Source: JBEKLJ01 sp050010255
Lineage (GTDB): Bacteria; Acidobacteriota; Terriglobia; Bryobacterales; Bryobacteraceae
Length of the DNA: 25,733 nucleotides
Assembly (NCBI GenBank): GCA_050010255.1
Contig: JBEKLJ010000017.1
Coordinates: 1-25,733 of the forward strand
Direction: 5' to 3'
The stretch's first letter is position 1. Each line of letters opens with the position of its first letter. Positions 13,446 to 21,909 of the stretch are shown here, piece by piece. Under the pieces are notes generated by a model, which had not been told where the DNA came from, made no database searches, and saw nothing but the letters and a program-made list of their open reading frames with translations. The translations under genes were made by a program, and so were the position numbers.

Positions 13446-15008
13446 ATGAGCGGAACAACAAGAAGAGACCTCATCAAGACCAGCGGCGCGGCCCTGGCGG
13501 GCCTCGCCGGCCTGCCATCGGCAGGCGTCGCGGAGCGGCGCCCCGCGCCATCGGCGGGTTCGCAATGGCAGCGGCCTCCGGAGCAGCGAGGGAACGGTCT
13601 CAACGTCGTTTTGCTCGTCTCCGACTCCTTCCGCGCCGACAACCTCGCCGTTTACGGCAGCCAGTGGGTGGACGCGCCCAACCTGAACCGGTTCGCCGAA
13701 CAATCGGTGATCTTCGAAGACGCGTACCCGGAGGGACTCCCCACCATCCCCGTGCGGCGGCAGCTAGTGACCGGGCGGAGAGTCGTGCCGCTGCACTACT
13801 ACCGCCAGCACGAGCCCGTGCAACTTCCCGGCTGGCACGACCTGTTTCATGAGGATGTAACCCTGAGCGAGGTCCTGAGCGAAGCCGGATACTGCACGGC
13901 GCTGATCGCCGACGTGCCGCATCTTCAGCGCCCCGGGCGCAGCTTCCACCGCGGCTACGGCTATTACGAATGGGTGCGCGGGCAGGAGATCGACTACTAT
14001 GCTCAGGCGCCGCGGAAGCTGCCCGACTTTCTCGACCTCTATCCGGCCGAGTATCTGAACCGCCCCGAGCTGAACCGCCAGTTCGCGCGCGAGCGCGTGT
14101 CCGAATTCCGCAACTTCCTGAACCAGTACACCGCCAACCGCAGGCGCTGGCTTCAGGAAGGCGCGTCTATCGTCGAGATCACCTCGCGAAAGGCCATTCG
14201 CTGGCTCAAAGAGAACCACGATCAGGGGCCGTTCTTCCTGCACGTGGAAGCGTTCGATCCGCACGAGCCCTGGGATCCCCCGGAGCAGTTTCTGGAGAAG
14301 TACCTCAAGAAGCCGGCCGCGCACACCTGGCCCGAACCGCCGTACAGCGACGTCATTGTGCCCCCGGAGGGAGTGGAGCGGCTGCGCGCAAACTACGCCG
14401 GCGAGGCCAGCGCCGTGGACCACTGGTTCGGCAAGATCCTCGACACCATCGGCGAACTGGGCCTGGCCGGGAACACCGTCGTCGTGTTTCTGGCCGATCA
14501 CGGCGCGTTGCTCGGCGAGCAGGGGCAGTTCGTCAAAGGGCCGGAGCGGTTGCGCAAGCAGGTCGCGCACATTCCACTGCTCATCCGGACGCCCGGAAGC
14601 GGGCTCGCCGGCGGGAAGGCGCCCGGTTTTGCGCAGATTCCGGATGTCGCTCCCACCATCCTGGGCCGGCTCAACTTGAAGCCGCCCGCCCGGTTCACCG
14701 GCGAAGATCTTTGGCCCTACGTTTCCGGACAGCGGACGAACGCCCGGGACCATATCGTCACGGCGTACTCCTGGATCGCGTCGGTGCGCACGAAGGAGTG
14801 GAACTACTCGGCGGTCTGGAACAGGGAGAAATATCAGGGCGAGTACAAGCCGCAGCTCTACGATCTGCGGAAGGATCCGGAGGAGCTTCACACCGTCGCC
14901 GGCGAGCATCCCTCGGTCGTCAAGGAGCTGCATGCCAGGATCGAGGAGTACATCTCTTCGGGCTGGCCGCTGACAAACGGCAGCTTCAACGCCTCAGAGG
15001 GATCGTGA
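13446..15008 (+). CDS. Tat-exported sulfatase-fold hydrolase with Thr at the formylglycine position
   Basis: This 520-residue protein has a twin-arginine signal (RRDLIKTSGAALAGLAGL, residues 6-23). The alkaline phosphatase/sulfatase fold is clear: VVLLVSDSFRADNLAVYG (54-71) with metal-binding Asp60, then PNLNRFAEQSVIFEDAY, the nucleophile loop LPTIPVRRQLVTGR (98-111), HVEAFDPHEPWDPP, and FLADHGALLGEQGQFVKGPE with Asp351-His352. In sulfatases the loop reads (C/S)-x-P-x-R; here the first position is Thr100 (codon ACC at 13743), so the maturase-made formylglycine is impossible. A phospho- or phosphoester-cleaving activity with a Thr nucleophile, as in other members of this superfamily, is an alternative. 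An earlier in-frame ATG (13305) is rejected because the Tat signal starts at 13446. Confidence 0.88.
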   Translation: MSGTTRRDLIKTSGAALAGLAGLPSAGVAERRPAPSAGSQWQRPPEQRGNGLNVVLLVSDSFRADNLAVYGSQWVDAPNLNRFAEQSVIFEDAYPEGLPTIPVRRQLVTGRRVVPLHYYRQHEPVQLPGWHDLFHEDVTLSEVLSEAGYCTALIADVPHLQRPGRSFHRGYGYYEWVRGQEIDYYAQAPRKLPDFLDLYPAEYLNRPELNRQFARERVSEFRNFLNQYTANRRRWLQEGASIVEITSRKAIRWLKENHDQGPFFLHVEAFDPHEPWDPPEQFLEKYLKKPAAHTWPEPPYSDVIVPPEGVERLRANYAGEASAVDHWFGKILDTIGELGLAGNTVVVFLADHGALLGEQGQFVKGPERLRKQVAHIPLLIRTPGSGLAGGKAPGFAQIPDVAPTILGRLNLKPPARFTGEDLWPYVSGQRTNARDHIVTAYSWIASVRTKEWNYSAVWNREKYQGEYKPQLYDLRKDPEELHTVAGEHPSVVKELHARIEEYISSGWPLTNGSFNASEGS

Positions 15009-15094
15009 GCGACCCGCCCAACCCGGTTCGAGATGCGCTCGAGCCGCTGCTCCACGTTTGCGCGGCAAACGGCGCCAGGCTGGCGTTGGGCTAG
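15005..15094 (+). other. Short GTG-initiated ORF coupled to the sulfatase-fold gene, probably a truncated gene
   Basis: A GTG overlaps the sulfatase-fold stop in a GTGA arrangement. It opens a 29-codon frame (VSDPPNPVRDALEPLLHVCA, then ANGARLALG), ending at a TAG. Coupled starts of this type normally belong to real operon partners, so this may be the head of a gene whose body has been lost. It resembles no family I recognise. Confidence 0.3.
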
Positions 15095-15447
15095 CTAGCC
15101 TTGATCGGAAACACCTCGGCTCAGGACAGCCAGAGGTGTTGTCACAGCGACCCTGAGCCATCGAGGGCGCTCCGGGCAGCGGATGCGAATGTGCGGCTCC
15201 CCGAGCGTCAGCAAGAGGCTGGCCGCTAACCGTGGGGCAGGCAGGGGCGCGCCGCAGCAGGTCGTTGGTGAGAAATGCGGTAGTGGGTCAGTTTCCGGTT
15301 TGGGCGTTACGCGGCCAAATGCCAGCACCGGCGATCAGCGGTGCCAAGCCGACCTGTGGGGACCTTTCGAGCGTCGCTTCCCAGATCGCCGTTTGGGGCC
15401 AACTTCCGGTTTGCTGACCACTCAGGAGTTGACCGGCTGAAGATGGG
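15095..15447. other. Gene-free region with hairpin, element tail fragment and IS-like sequences
   Basis: No gene is seen. The stretch holds a strong hairpin (15110-15140) and a fragment GCGCGCCGCAGCAG ... TTGGTGAGAAATGCGG (15247-15280) that matches the right tail of elements A and C. It also holds two IS-end-like motifs, GGGTCAGTTTCCGG (15285-15298) and GGCCAACTTCCGG (15397-15409), which recur inverted after the following gene. Confidence 0.5.
15110..15140 (+). terminator. Hairpin downstream of the sulfatase-fold gene
   Basis: AACACCTCGGCT pairs with AGCC-A-GAGGTGTT, a 12-pair stem with one bulged base and a six-base loop. It lies about 100 bases after the sulfatase-fold stop. No run of T follows, so it may need Rho or only stabilise the mRNA end. 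Confidence 0.4.
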
Positions 15448-16677
15448 ATGATGCTAAAGGGTCCCTTGATGAGCGTCCCACTTCAGCCAGCTACCGGAAT
15501 GAGAGCATCCCAAAGAATCAGTTTCTGGAAATTCCAGCTCATGCTTCTGGCCGTGGGCCTCGCGGTCGCGGGCATGTACTGGCTGATTCTCGGCCGCGCA
15601 AGCCTTGCGCCCCTTCTTTTCGCCGTCATTGCCGGCAACTTCATATCCATCTGGCTGAGGGTTACCGCACAAGTCTACGAGGGCCGGGCTTTCCCCTGGG
15701 ACTGGTTGGCGTTTCTTGCCATTCTCATTCCGGGCAGCGTAATCGGCAGTTATCTGGCCTCTCTGGCGTGGCGCCTCGTCTCCGGGCGGGCAGCCGGGAG
15801 CCTGCTCGGGATCGACTGGGATGACATTCAAATGTGCACGTTCGTGTCGCTGATTGCAGGGGTGTCGATCTACGTGTCGGCCAAGGGCCGCGCCCGCCTG
15901 CGGGCTAGCAATCGAGAACTCGAAAACCAGGTCACGCTGGGACAGATCCAGTTGCAAACGCAGGAGGAGGATCTCAAGGCAGCCCATGAAATCCAGGCCC
16001 ATTTGCTGCCTCGCGAAATCCCGCAGGTGACGGGTTTGCAGGTTTCCTGTGCGTGGCAGCCGGCGCGCTCGGTAAGCGGAGATTATTTCGACGTGCTGGC
16101 ATTGGCGCCCGGGCAGATCGCTGTTTGCCTCGCGGATGTTTCCGGCAAGGGGATGGCCGCCGCGCTGCTCATGGCGAATCTGCAGGCAGCGGTCCGGGCG
16201 TTTTCGCCGGGCATCACCGGACCCGGCGCATTGTGCGAAAAGCTCAACCAGGTCCTGTGCGGCAGCGTGGCGCCCGGGAAGTTCGTGACGCTGTTTTATG
16301 GCGTCATCGATAGCGAAACCCTGACGCTGCGTTTTGAGAATGCGGGCCATTGTTCGCCGATCGTGCTGCGGGGCGATTCGGCGATCGTATTGGCTGAAGG
16401 TGGCACCCCGCTGGGGCTCTTCCCGGACGCGAAGTACGAGGAGCGGCGCTTCCTTCTGCAATCGGACGATTGCCTGTTGTTGACGACGGACGGGGTGACA
16501 GAAGCAGCGAACGAAGGCGATGAGGAGTTCGGCGCCGAACGGGTGATGGCATCAGCTCGCGCCGCCCGGAGCCTGGGTGCGCAGGGCATCCGGACCAGAA
16601 TACTTGAGGACGTCTCGCGTTTCTGCAACGGCAACTTCCAGGATGACGCGTCACTCATCGTCGTCACGGTGGATTAG
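15448..16677 (+). CDS. Membrane-anchored SpoIIE/RsbU-type PP2C serine phosphatase
   Basis: This 409-residue protein probably dephosphorylates a regulator such as an anti-sigma-factor antagonist. The N-terminal ~145 residues hold about four membrane segments (for example QLMLLAVGLAVAGMYWLIL and FVSLIAGVSIYVS). A coiled coil follows (about 150-185, NRELENQVTLGQIQLQTQEEDL), then the SpoIIE domain from ~187. Its motifs are AHEIQAHLLPREIP, SVSGDYFDV with Asp212, LADVSGKGMAAALLMA with Asp230, FENAGHCSPIVL, LLTTDGVTEA and QDDASLIVV. The acidic residues coordinate the two metal ions in this family. There is no extracellular sensor of any size. The start is one of two adjacent ATGs (15448 or 15451). 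No anti-sigma kinase or antagonist gene is adjacent. IS-like inverted motifs flank the gene. Confidence 0.9.
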   Translation: MMLKGPLMSVPLQPATGMRASQRISFWKFQLMLLAVGLAVAGMYWLILGRASLAPLLFAVIAGNFISIWLRVTAQVYEGRAFPWDWLAFLAILIPGSVIGSYLASLAWRLVSGRAAGSLLGIDWDDIQMCTFVSLIAGVSIYVSAKGRARLRASNRELENQVTLGQIQLQTQEEDLKAAHEIQAHLLPREIPQVTGLQVSCAWQPARSVSGDYFDVLALAPGQIAVCLADVSGKGMAAALLMANLQAAVRAFSPGITGPGALCEKLNQVLCGSVAPGKFVTLFYGVIDSETLTLRFENAGHCSPIVLRGDSAIVLAEGGTPLGLFPDAKYEERRFLLQSDDCLLLTTDGVTEAANEGDEEFGAERVMASARAARSLGAQGIRTRILEDVSRFCNGNFQDDASLIVVTVD

Positions 16678-16998
16678 GGCGGCGTCACAACCGAACCAGA
16701 GCGGGTCAACGTTTACGATCCGCCTGGCCCTGTTCCCCGAAGTGACCCCTGCTGCCATCCGCCGGCGGTTGGTCCTGGATCACGGGTCATCCGGAAGTTG
16801 CCCGCGACCGAACCGAGCCGCTGCGGCGTGGTCCAGAAGTCGCCTTCCGGGAAGTTTGAGGCCTGCCAGCCTATCCACTGCGGGATCGATCCCCTGAAAC
16901 GCCCATCACGAAAACAAGCGATCCCCGGGGCTTCGCAGGCCGCATGGATGAAACGTCGGCAAATCGGAAACTGACCCGCCACCAGAAGTGCGGGCTCG
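16678..16998. other. Gene-free region with IS-like inverted motifs
   Basis: No gene is seen. On the minus strand the motifs GGGTCAGTTTCCGATTT (16978-16961) and GGGCAACTTCCGG (16803-16791) mirror two motifs found upstream of the phosphatase gene (15285-15301 and 15397-15409). A further related motif is AAACTTCCCGGAAGG (16861-16847). These resemble the repeated end sequences of IS21-type elements, but no transposase is present. Confidence 0.45.
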
Positions 16999-18336
16999 CT
17001 ACTTCACCGCGCCGAGCGCGACCTGCTCGCCCGCGCGCACTCCGGAGAGCACCGCCACCGTGGTCGGCGTGCGCAGGCCCAGTTCCACCGGACGCCGCTC
17101 GAAGCCCTGCCCGCGCTTCACCAGCACGTACTCGGCGCCGGCCTCCCGGTGAATCGCCTCGGCCGGCACGAGCGTGGCGCTGGCCAGGCCGTCTATGCGG
17201 ACGTGCGCCCAGCCCGAAAGGTCGGGAATCAGCCGCGGATCGCTGCCTTCGATCCTGACGCGTACGGGGATGTTCCGGATGTAGTAGGTGTCCCAGATGC
17301 CCTTCACCGCCAGCGCCCCGATCGAGTAAACCCGGCCGCGCAACTGCAAGCCGGGAAACGCGTCGATCCCCACCGTGGCCGCCTGCCCCACGCGCAGCTC
17401 GCTCGAATCGGCCTGGCTGACCACGGCGTCCAGTTGCATGCTGGAGGTGTCCACGATCCTCATGAACGGCTGGCCGGCATAGACCTGGTCGCCTTCCTGG
17501 ATCTGCTTCATCTCGCCGCTGCGCCAGGCTTGCAGCATGACCACCAGCCCATCCATCGGCGTGCGCATGGTGAACTTGGCGAGGTCGCCGACGTGGCGAC
17601 CGCGGTGTATCCTCTGCTGCGCCACGGCGATCTCGAGGATGCGCAGCTCGGCCAGGTCCGCTGCCTTCTTGCGGGCCACGTCCACCTGGAGTTGCTTGTA
17701 GGTGGCCTCGGCCTCATCGGCGGCGAGCTGGAGCAGCTCGCGCTCGATCGGGGTCTTGACCTCGGCGGCCCTCAGATCCAAACGCGCCTTGTCGAATGCT
17801 GCCCTGGCGACGCACAGGTCCTGCTGCAAGGCCTCCCATTCGGCCTCCTGCTCGGCCCTCTTCTTCGCCACGTCGTTCTCAGCCTGCTGGACGGTGTCGT
17901 CGAGGTCGTCGATGTGGTCGCGCAGCGCCTGCGGGTCGAGCTCCGCAATCAGATCGCCCTTCTTGACGAATGAGCCTGGCTTGGCGACCCTCATCAGCGT
18001 CAGGTCGCGGCCGGAATCCGGACCGCGGAATACCGGCACCATGATGGTGGCGAAGTTGCGCGCCGAGGTTTGGCCCGAGATACGCACGATGCGCTCCATC
18101 GGACCGCTAGCCATGCTGGCCATGGGAACCAGGTCCGCAGAGCCGGTGCTTTCGACCTGTCCCTGCCTCAGCGCCAGGTACAGCCCTCCCGCCAGAATGC
18201 CGGCGGCGGCAACGAGCGCCCAAACCCGCCAGCGCGACGGTCCTCGCCGCGTGGGGGACGGCACAATCCGCGGCTGGGGCGGCGGTTGCCCGGGCGGCGT
18301 CGCGGGCGCCGGAGCGGGTTGGGGCAATGAGGACAT
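16999..18336 (-). CDS. HlyD/RND-type periplasmic adaptor (membrane fusion) protein
   Basis: This 445-residue adaptor has a proline-rich cytoplasmic start (1-34) and one membrane anchor (about 36-55, WRVWALVAAAGILAGGLYLAL). Half a lipoyl motif follows (LMRVAKPGSFVKKGDLIAELDPQ), then a long helical hairpin (about 135-245, rich in AENDVAKKRAEQEAEW-type sequence). After that come the second lipoyl half (PMDGLVVMLQAWRSGEMKQIQEGDQV) and beta-barrel strands (LRVGQAATVGIDAFPGLQLRGRVYSIG). Such proteins link an inner-membrane pump (ABC, MacB-like, or RND) to an outer-membrane channel. No pump or channel gene is next to it, so the partner is unknown. The ATG at 18336 is preferred to a TTG four codons upstream (18348). 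Confidence 0.9.
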   Translation of the reverse strand: MSSLPQPAPAPATPPGQPPPQPRIVPSPTRRGPSRWRVWALVAAAGILAGGLYLALRQGQVESTGSADLVPMASMASGPMERIVRISGQTSARNFATIMVPVFRGPDSGRDLTLMRVAKPGSFVKKGDLIAELDPQALRDHIDDLDDTVQQAENDVAKKRAEQEAEWEALQQDLCVARAAFDKARLDLRAAEVKTPIERELLQLAADEAEATYKQLQVDVARKKAADLAELRILEIAVAQQRIHRGRHVGDLAKFTMRTPMDGLVVMLQAWRSGEMKQIQEGDQVYAGQPFMRIVDTSSMQLDAVVSQADSSELRVGQAATVGIDAFPGLQLRGRVYSIGALAVKGIWDTYYIRNIPVRVRIEGSDPRLIPDLSGWAHVRIDGLASATLVPAEAIHREAGAEYVLVKRGQGFERRPVELGLRTPTTVAVLSGVRAGEQVALGAVK

Positions 18337-18459
18337 CCGAATTCTCAATTCTACCTGGACAGTCTTCGACCTGAGCCGTTAGCCCGATCTTCTTGCAGCG
18401 CGGCGTAGCCGCAACCAGACCGCCCGTGATCCGTCCGAAAGCCGGCGCGGCTCCTGTTG

Positions 18460-18500
18460 TGGCGCGAGCTTCAGCTTGCAGCGTCGGCTTCAGCCGACGT
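18460..18500. repeat. 41-base dispersed repeat with hairpin, copy 2
   Basis: This is identical over 41 bases to 6203-6243 and in the same orientation, ending in the CGTCGGCT/AGCCGACG inverted repeat. It lies between the divergent adaptor and ileS genes. The flanking bases on the left are also related (GTTGTGGCGCG against GTTGTCGTGGCGCG). Confidence 0.75.
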
Positions 18501-18586
18501 CTGGCCGAACGCTTTAATGGTGCGCCGCGCCCCGCGGATGTTACGGGCCGCCGCAACCCCGCCCGCTATAATGGTTTGTTCCTCAA

Positions 18587-21412
18587 ATGCAAGAGCATAG
18601 CGTCGATCTGAAGAAGACTCTCAATCTGCCCAGGACCAGTTTCCCGATGCAGGCCAACCTGGCGCAGAACGAGCCGAAGATGTTGGCCCGCTGGGACGAA
18701 GCCGGACTCTACGACCGCATCCGGGAAGCCAGGGCCGGCCGTCCCATGTTCGTCCTCCACGACGGCCCCCCCTTTGCCAACAACCGCATCCACTCCGGAA
18801 CCGCGTTCAACAAGGTCCTGAAGGACTTCATCGTCAAGTCCAAGACCATGGCCGGCTTCGATGCCCCCTATGTGCCCGGCTGGGACTGTCATGGCCTGCC
18901 CATCGAGATCCGCGTCGACAATGAGCTGGGCCCGCGCAAGGCCCGCATGACCGTCTTGGAGATCCGCGAAGAGTGCCGGAAGTTCGCGCGCAAGTGGGTG
19001 GACATCCAGCGCGATGGCTTCCGCCGCCTGGGCGTGCTGGGCCGTTGGGAACAGCCCTACCTGACCATGACGGCCGATTACGAAGCCGCCATTGCGCGCG
19101 CCTTCGTCGAGTTTCTGGACCAGGGCTACGTCTACAAGGGCCTGAAGCCGGTCAACTGGTGCGTGCACTGCCGCACGGCGCTCGCCGAGGCCGAAGTCGA
19201 GTACGAGAACCACACCAGCCCGTCCATTTGGGTGCGCTTTGCGCTGGTCTCGGATCCGGGCAGCATCGACCCGGCTCTCGTGGATCGCTCGGTCTACGGC
19301 CTCATCTGGACAACCACGCCCTGGACCATCCCGGCCAATTTGGCCATCGCCTTCCACCCCCGCTACGAGTACGCAGCCGTGGAAGTCAACGGCGGCGTCT
19401 ACCTGGTGGCGGCCGATCTGGTCGAGCAGACCGCGCGCGCCTGCGGCTGGGGGGAAGTCAGAATTCTCGCGCGCGTCCCAGGCTCACGGCTCGAGGGCGC
19501 CGTCTTCTGCCATCCCTTCATCGAGCGCGACTCGGTGGGCGTGCTGGCCGACTACGTTACGCTCGACCAGGGCACCGGCGCCGTTCACACCGCGCCCGGT
19601 CACGGTCAGGAGGACCACGTCACGGCGCAGAAGTACGGCCTCCCGACCTACTGCCCGGTGGACGCCGCCGGCCGCTTCTTTGAGGCCGAGGGCGCCGCCG
19701 GCGCGCTGCCCCGCGCGCTTCTGGGCAAGACCGTCTGGGACGCCAACCCGCTCGTCGTCGAGATCCTTCGACAGCAGGGCGCGCTCCTGGGCCAGCAGCA
19801 GCTCGAGCACAGCTACCCGCACTGCTGGCGCTGCCACAACCCCACCATCTTCCGCGCCACCGAGCAGTGGTTCATCGGCATGGAGCGGAACAACCTGCGC
19901 CAGCGCGCCCTCGAGCTCATCCGCGCCGTGAAGTGGATGCCCGCCTGGGGCGAAGAGCGCATCTCGAACATGATCGCCAGCCGCCCCGATTGGTGCATCT
20001 CGCGCCAGCGCGTCTGGGGCGTGCCGCTTATCGTCTTTTACTGCGAGAAGTGCTCCCAGCCGTTCACCGACCGCCGCGTGCTCGACGGCGTGGTCGCCTT
20101 GTTCGAGCAGCACACCGCCGACGTCTGGTACGAGCGCACGGCCGCCGAGCTGATCGGCGAGGGCGTGTGCTGCCCCCATTGCGGCGGTGCGCAGTTTCGC
20201 AAGGAGACCGACATCATCGACGTCTGGTTCGAGTCCGGCTCCAGCCACCTGGCGGTGCTCACGCCGGCCAACGGCCTGCCCTGGCCCGCGGACCTCTACG
20301 TCGAGGGCGGCGATCAGTACCGCGGCTGGTTCCACAGCTCCCTCCTGGTCGGAGCCGGCATCCGGGGTTCCGCTCCCTACCGGCAGTGCGCCACGCACGG
20401 CTTCACGCTCGACGAGCAGGGCCGCGCGCTCTCCAAGTCCCTCGGCAACTTCATCGAGCCGGAGGAGCTGATCCAGCAGTACGGCGCCGACGTCCTCCGC
20501 CTGTGGGTCTCCTCGGCCGAGTTCACCGACGACATCGTGATCTCGCCCATGATCCTCAAGCGCCTCTCCGAGGCCTATCGCAAGCTGCGCAACACCTTCC
20601 GCTACGCGCTCGGCAACCTCTCGGATTTCGACCCCGCGCGCGACGCCGTCCCCGCCGACGAGTTGCTGGAGCTGGACCAGTGGATCCTCATGCGCGCCGA
20701 GCAGCTCGTGCGAGATTGCCGGCGCTGGTACGAGGACTTCGCCTTCCACCGCATCTACCGCGCCGTGTACGACTTCGCCACCATCGACTTGAGCGCCATC
20801 TACTTCGACGTGATCAAGGACCGGCTCTACACCCACGCCGCCGGCTGGAAGTCGCGCCGCAGCGCTCAGACGGCCGTCTACCGCCTGGCTTACGCGCTGG
20901 TGCGGCTGGTCGCGCCGCTCCTCAGCTACACCGCCGACGAGGTCTGGCAGCACTTGCAGAAACCCGCCGGAGCGCCGGAGAGCGTCCACCTCGGCCTCTT
21001 CCCCGAGCCGGAGGAGCTCACCTCCGGCCTGTCCGAATCGAAGCGTCAGCGCATGGCCCACCGCGACCGTCTCATCCAGGTGCGCGAGAGCGTGCTCAAG
21101 AGCCTCGAGACGGCTCGCGAGGGCAAGCAGATCGGCTCCTCGCTCGAAGCGCGCGTCACCCTCCGCGCCGGCGGCGGCTTGCTGCCCCTGCTCGAGGAGT
21201 ACGCCTCCGAGCTGCCGGGGCTCTTCATCGTCTCGCAGGTGGCGCTGGAGCCGGGCGGGGAGGATCTCTCGGTCGAGATCGGCCCTGCCGCCGGTCTCAA
21301 GTGTGAGCGATGCTGGAAGTACACGACCGACATCGGCTCGGACCCCGCCCTCCCGACAGTCTGCGCGGTGTGCGCCCTGGCCGTCTCGGATTTCTTGAAG
21401 AGCTCGGAATGA
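18587..21412 (+). CDS. ileS: Isoleucyl-tRNA synthetase
   Basis: This 941-residue class I synthetase charges tRNA-Ile and edits mischarged valine. The N-terminus has FVLHDGPPFANNRIHSGTAFNKVLKDF, where the HIGH signature is HSGT (residues 69-72). YVPGWDCHGLPIE and the CP1 editing domain follow, with GLIWTTTPWTIPANLAIAF and HTAPGHGQEDH. Then come WCISRQRVWGVPLIVFYC, DVWFESGSSH, DQYRGWFHSSLL and the KMSKS region, here ALSKS (614-618), then LGNFIEPEELIQQYGADVLR. The C-terminal zinc finger CERCWKY...CAVC is present. Length is normal. Both signature motifs are variants, but the rest is well conserved, so I expect an active enzyme. A TATAAT lies 14 bases before the ATG without a clear -35. It overlaps lspA (ATGA). 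Confidence 0.96.
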   Translation: MQEHSVDLKKTLNLPRTSFPMQANLAQNEPKMLARWDEAGLYDRIREARAGRPMFVLHDGPPFANNRIHSGTAFNKVLKDFIVKSKTMAGFDAPYVPGWDCHGLPIEIRVDNELGPRKARMTVLEIREECRKFARKWVDIQRDGFRRLGVLGRWEQPYLTMTADYEAAIARAFVEFLDQGYVYKGLKPVNWCVHCRTALAEAEVEYENHTSPSIWVRFALVSDPGSIDPALVDRSVYGLIWTTTPWTIPANLAIAFHPRYEYAAVEVNGGVYLVAADLVEQTARACGWGEVRILARVPGSRLEGAVFCHPFIERDSVGVLADYVTLDQGTGAVHTAPGHGQEDHVTAQKYGLPTYCPVDAAGRFFEAEGAAGALPRALLGKTVWDANPLVVEILRQQGALLGQQQLEHSYPHCWRCHNPTIFRATEQWFIGMERNNLRQRALELIRAVKWMPAWGEERISNMIASRPDWCISRQRVWGVPLIVFYCEKCSQPFTDRRVLDGVVALFEQHTADVWYERTAAELIGEGVCCPHCGGAQFRKETDIIDVWFESGSSHLAVLTPANGLPWPADLYVEGGDQYRGWFHSSLLVGAGIRGSAPYRQCATHGFTLDEQGRALSKSLGNFIEPEELIQQYGADVLRLWVSSAEFTDDIVISPMILKRLSEAYRKLRNTFRYALGNLSDFDPARDAVPADELLELDQWILMRAEQLVRDCRRWYEDFAFHRIYRAVYDFATIDLSAIYFDVIKDRLYTHAAGWKSRRSAQTAVYRLAYALVRLVAPLLSYTADEVWQHLQKPAGAPESVHLGLFPEPEELTSGLSESKRQRMAHRDRLIQVRESVLKSLETAREGKQIGSSLEARVTLRAGGGLLPLLEEYASELPGLFIVSQVALEPGGEDLSVEIGPAAGLKCERCWKYTTDIGSDPALPTVCAVCALAVSDFLKSSE

Positions 21413-21909
21413 ACGCCCGGCTGTCCGCTTTTGCCATAGCGCTCGGCGTGTTCGCCGGCGACCAGTTGACCAAGCTGCTCGTCAGAGCCGCCCTTCCCGC
21501 CTGGGAGACGCGCACAATCATCCCCGGCTTCTGCGACCTCCTTCACACGGAAAACCAGGGTGCGGCGTTCAGCCTGTTCTCCAGCGCGCACCCCGGCTGG
21601 CGGACCTTCTTTCTGGTGGCGGTGACGGCGGCTGCGCTGGTGATTATCGCCTCGCTCCTGTGGCGCCTTCAAGGCCGGATTGCCGCCAGCCGGCTGCCGA
21701 GGCTCGGCCTCGCCCTGATTCTGGGCGGGGCCCTCGGCAACCTCTTTGACCGCGTCCTCCGCCACGGCGCCGTCACCGATTTCATCGAGCTCTACGTGCG
21801 CGACTTCCGCTGGCCGGCGTTCAACCTGGCCGACAGCGCCATCACGGTCGGCGCCGCCCTGGTTCTGCTGGACATGCTGCGCGCCCGCCGCGCGCCGGAA
21901 CCCACCTAA
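21409..21909 (+). CDS. lspA: Lipoprotein signal peptidase (signal peptidase II)
   Basis: LspA cleaves the signal peptide from diacylglyceryl-modified prolipoproteins in the inner membrane. The 166-residue protein has four membrane helices and the family motifs: GDQLTKLLV (17-25), HTENQGAAFSLFS (46-58), GGALGNLFDRV (106-116) with catalytic Asp114, and FNLADSAI (138-145) with catalytic Asp142. The ATG overlaps the ileS stop (ATGA), the common ileS-lspA order in bacteria. It is followed directly, with no gap, by lgt, so the enzyme that acts before it in the pathway is made from the same message. Confidence 0.96.
   Translation: MNARLSAFAIALGVFAGDQLTKLLVRAALPAWETRTIIPGFCDLLHTENQGAAFSLFSSAHPGWRTFFLVAVTAAALVIIASLLWRLQGRIAASRLPRLGLALILGGALGNLFDRVLRHGAVTDFIELYVRDFRWPAFNLADSAITVGAALVLLDMLRARRAPEPT

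Noticed and set aside
18567..18572. Perfect TATAAT upstream of ileS
   Set aside because: No -35 hexamer at 16-18 bases and no extended -10 TG. A chance match is possible, so no promoter is called.
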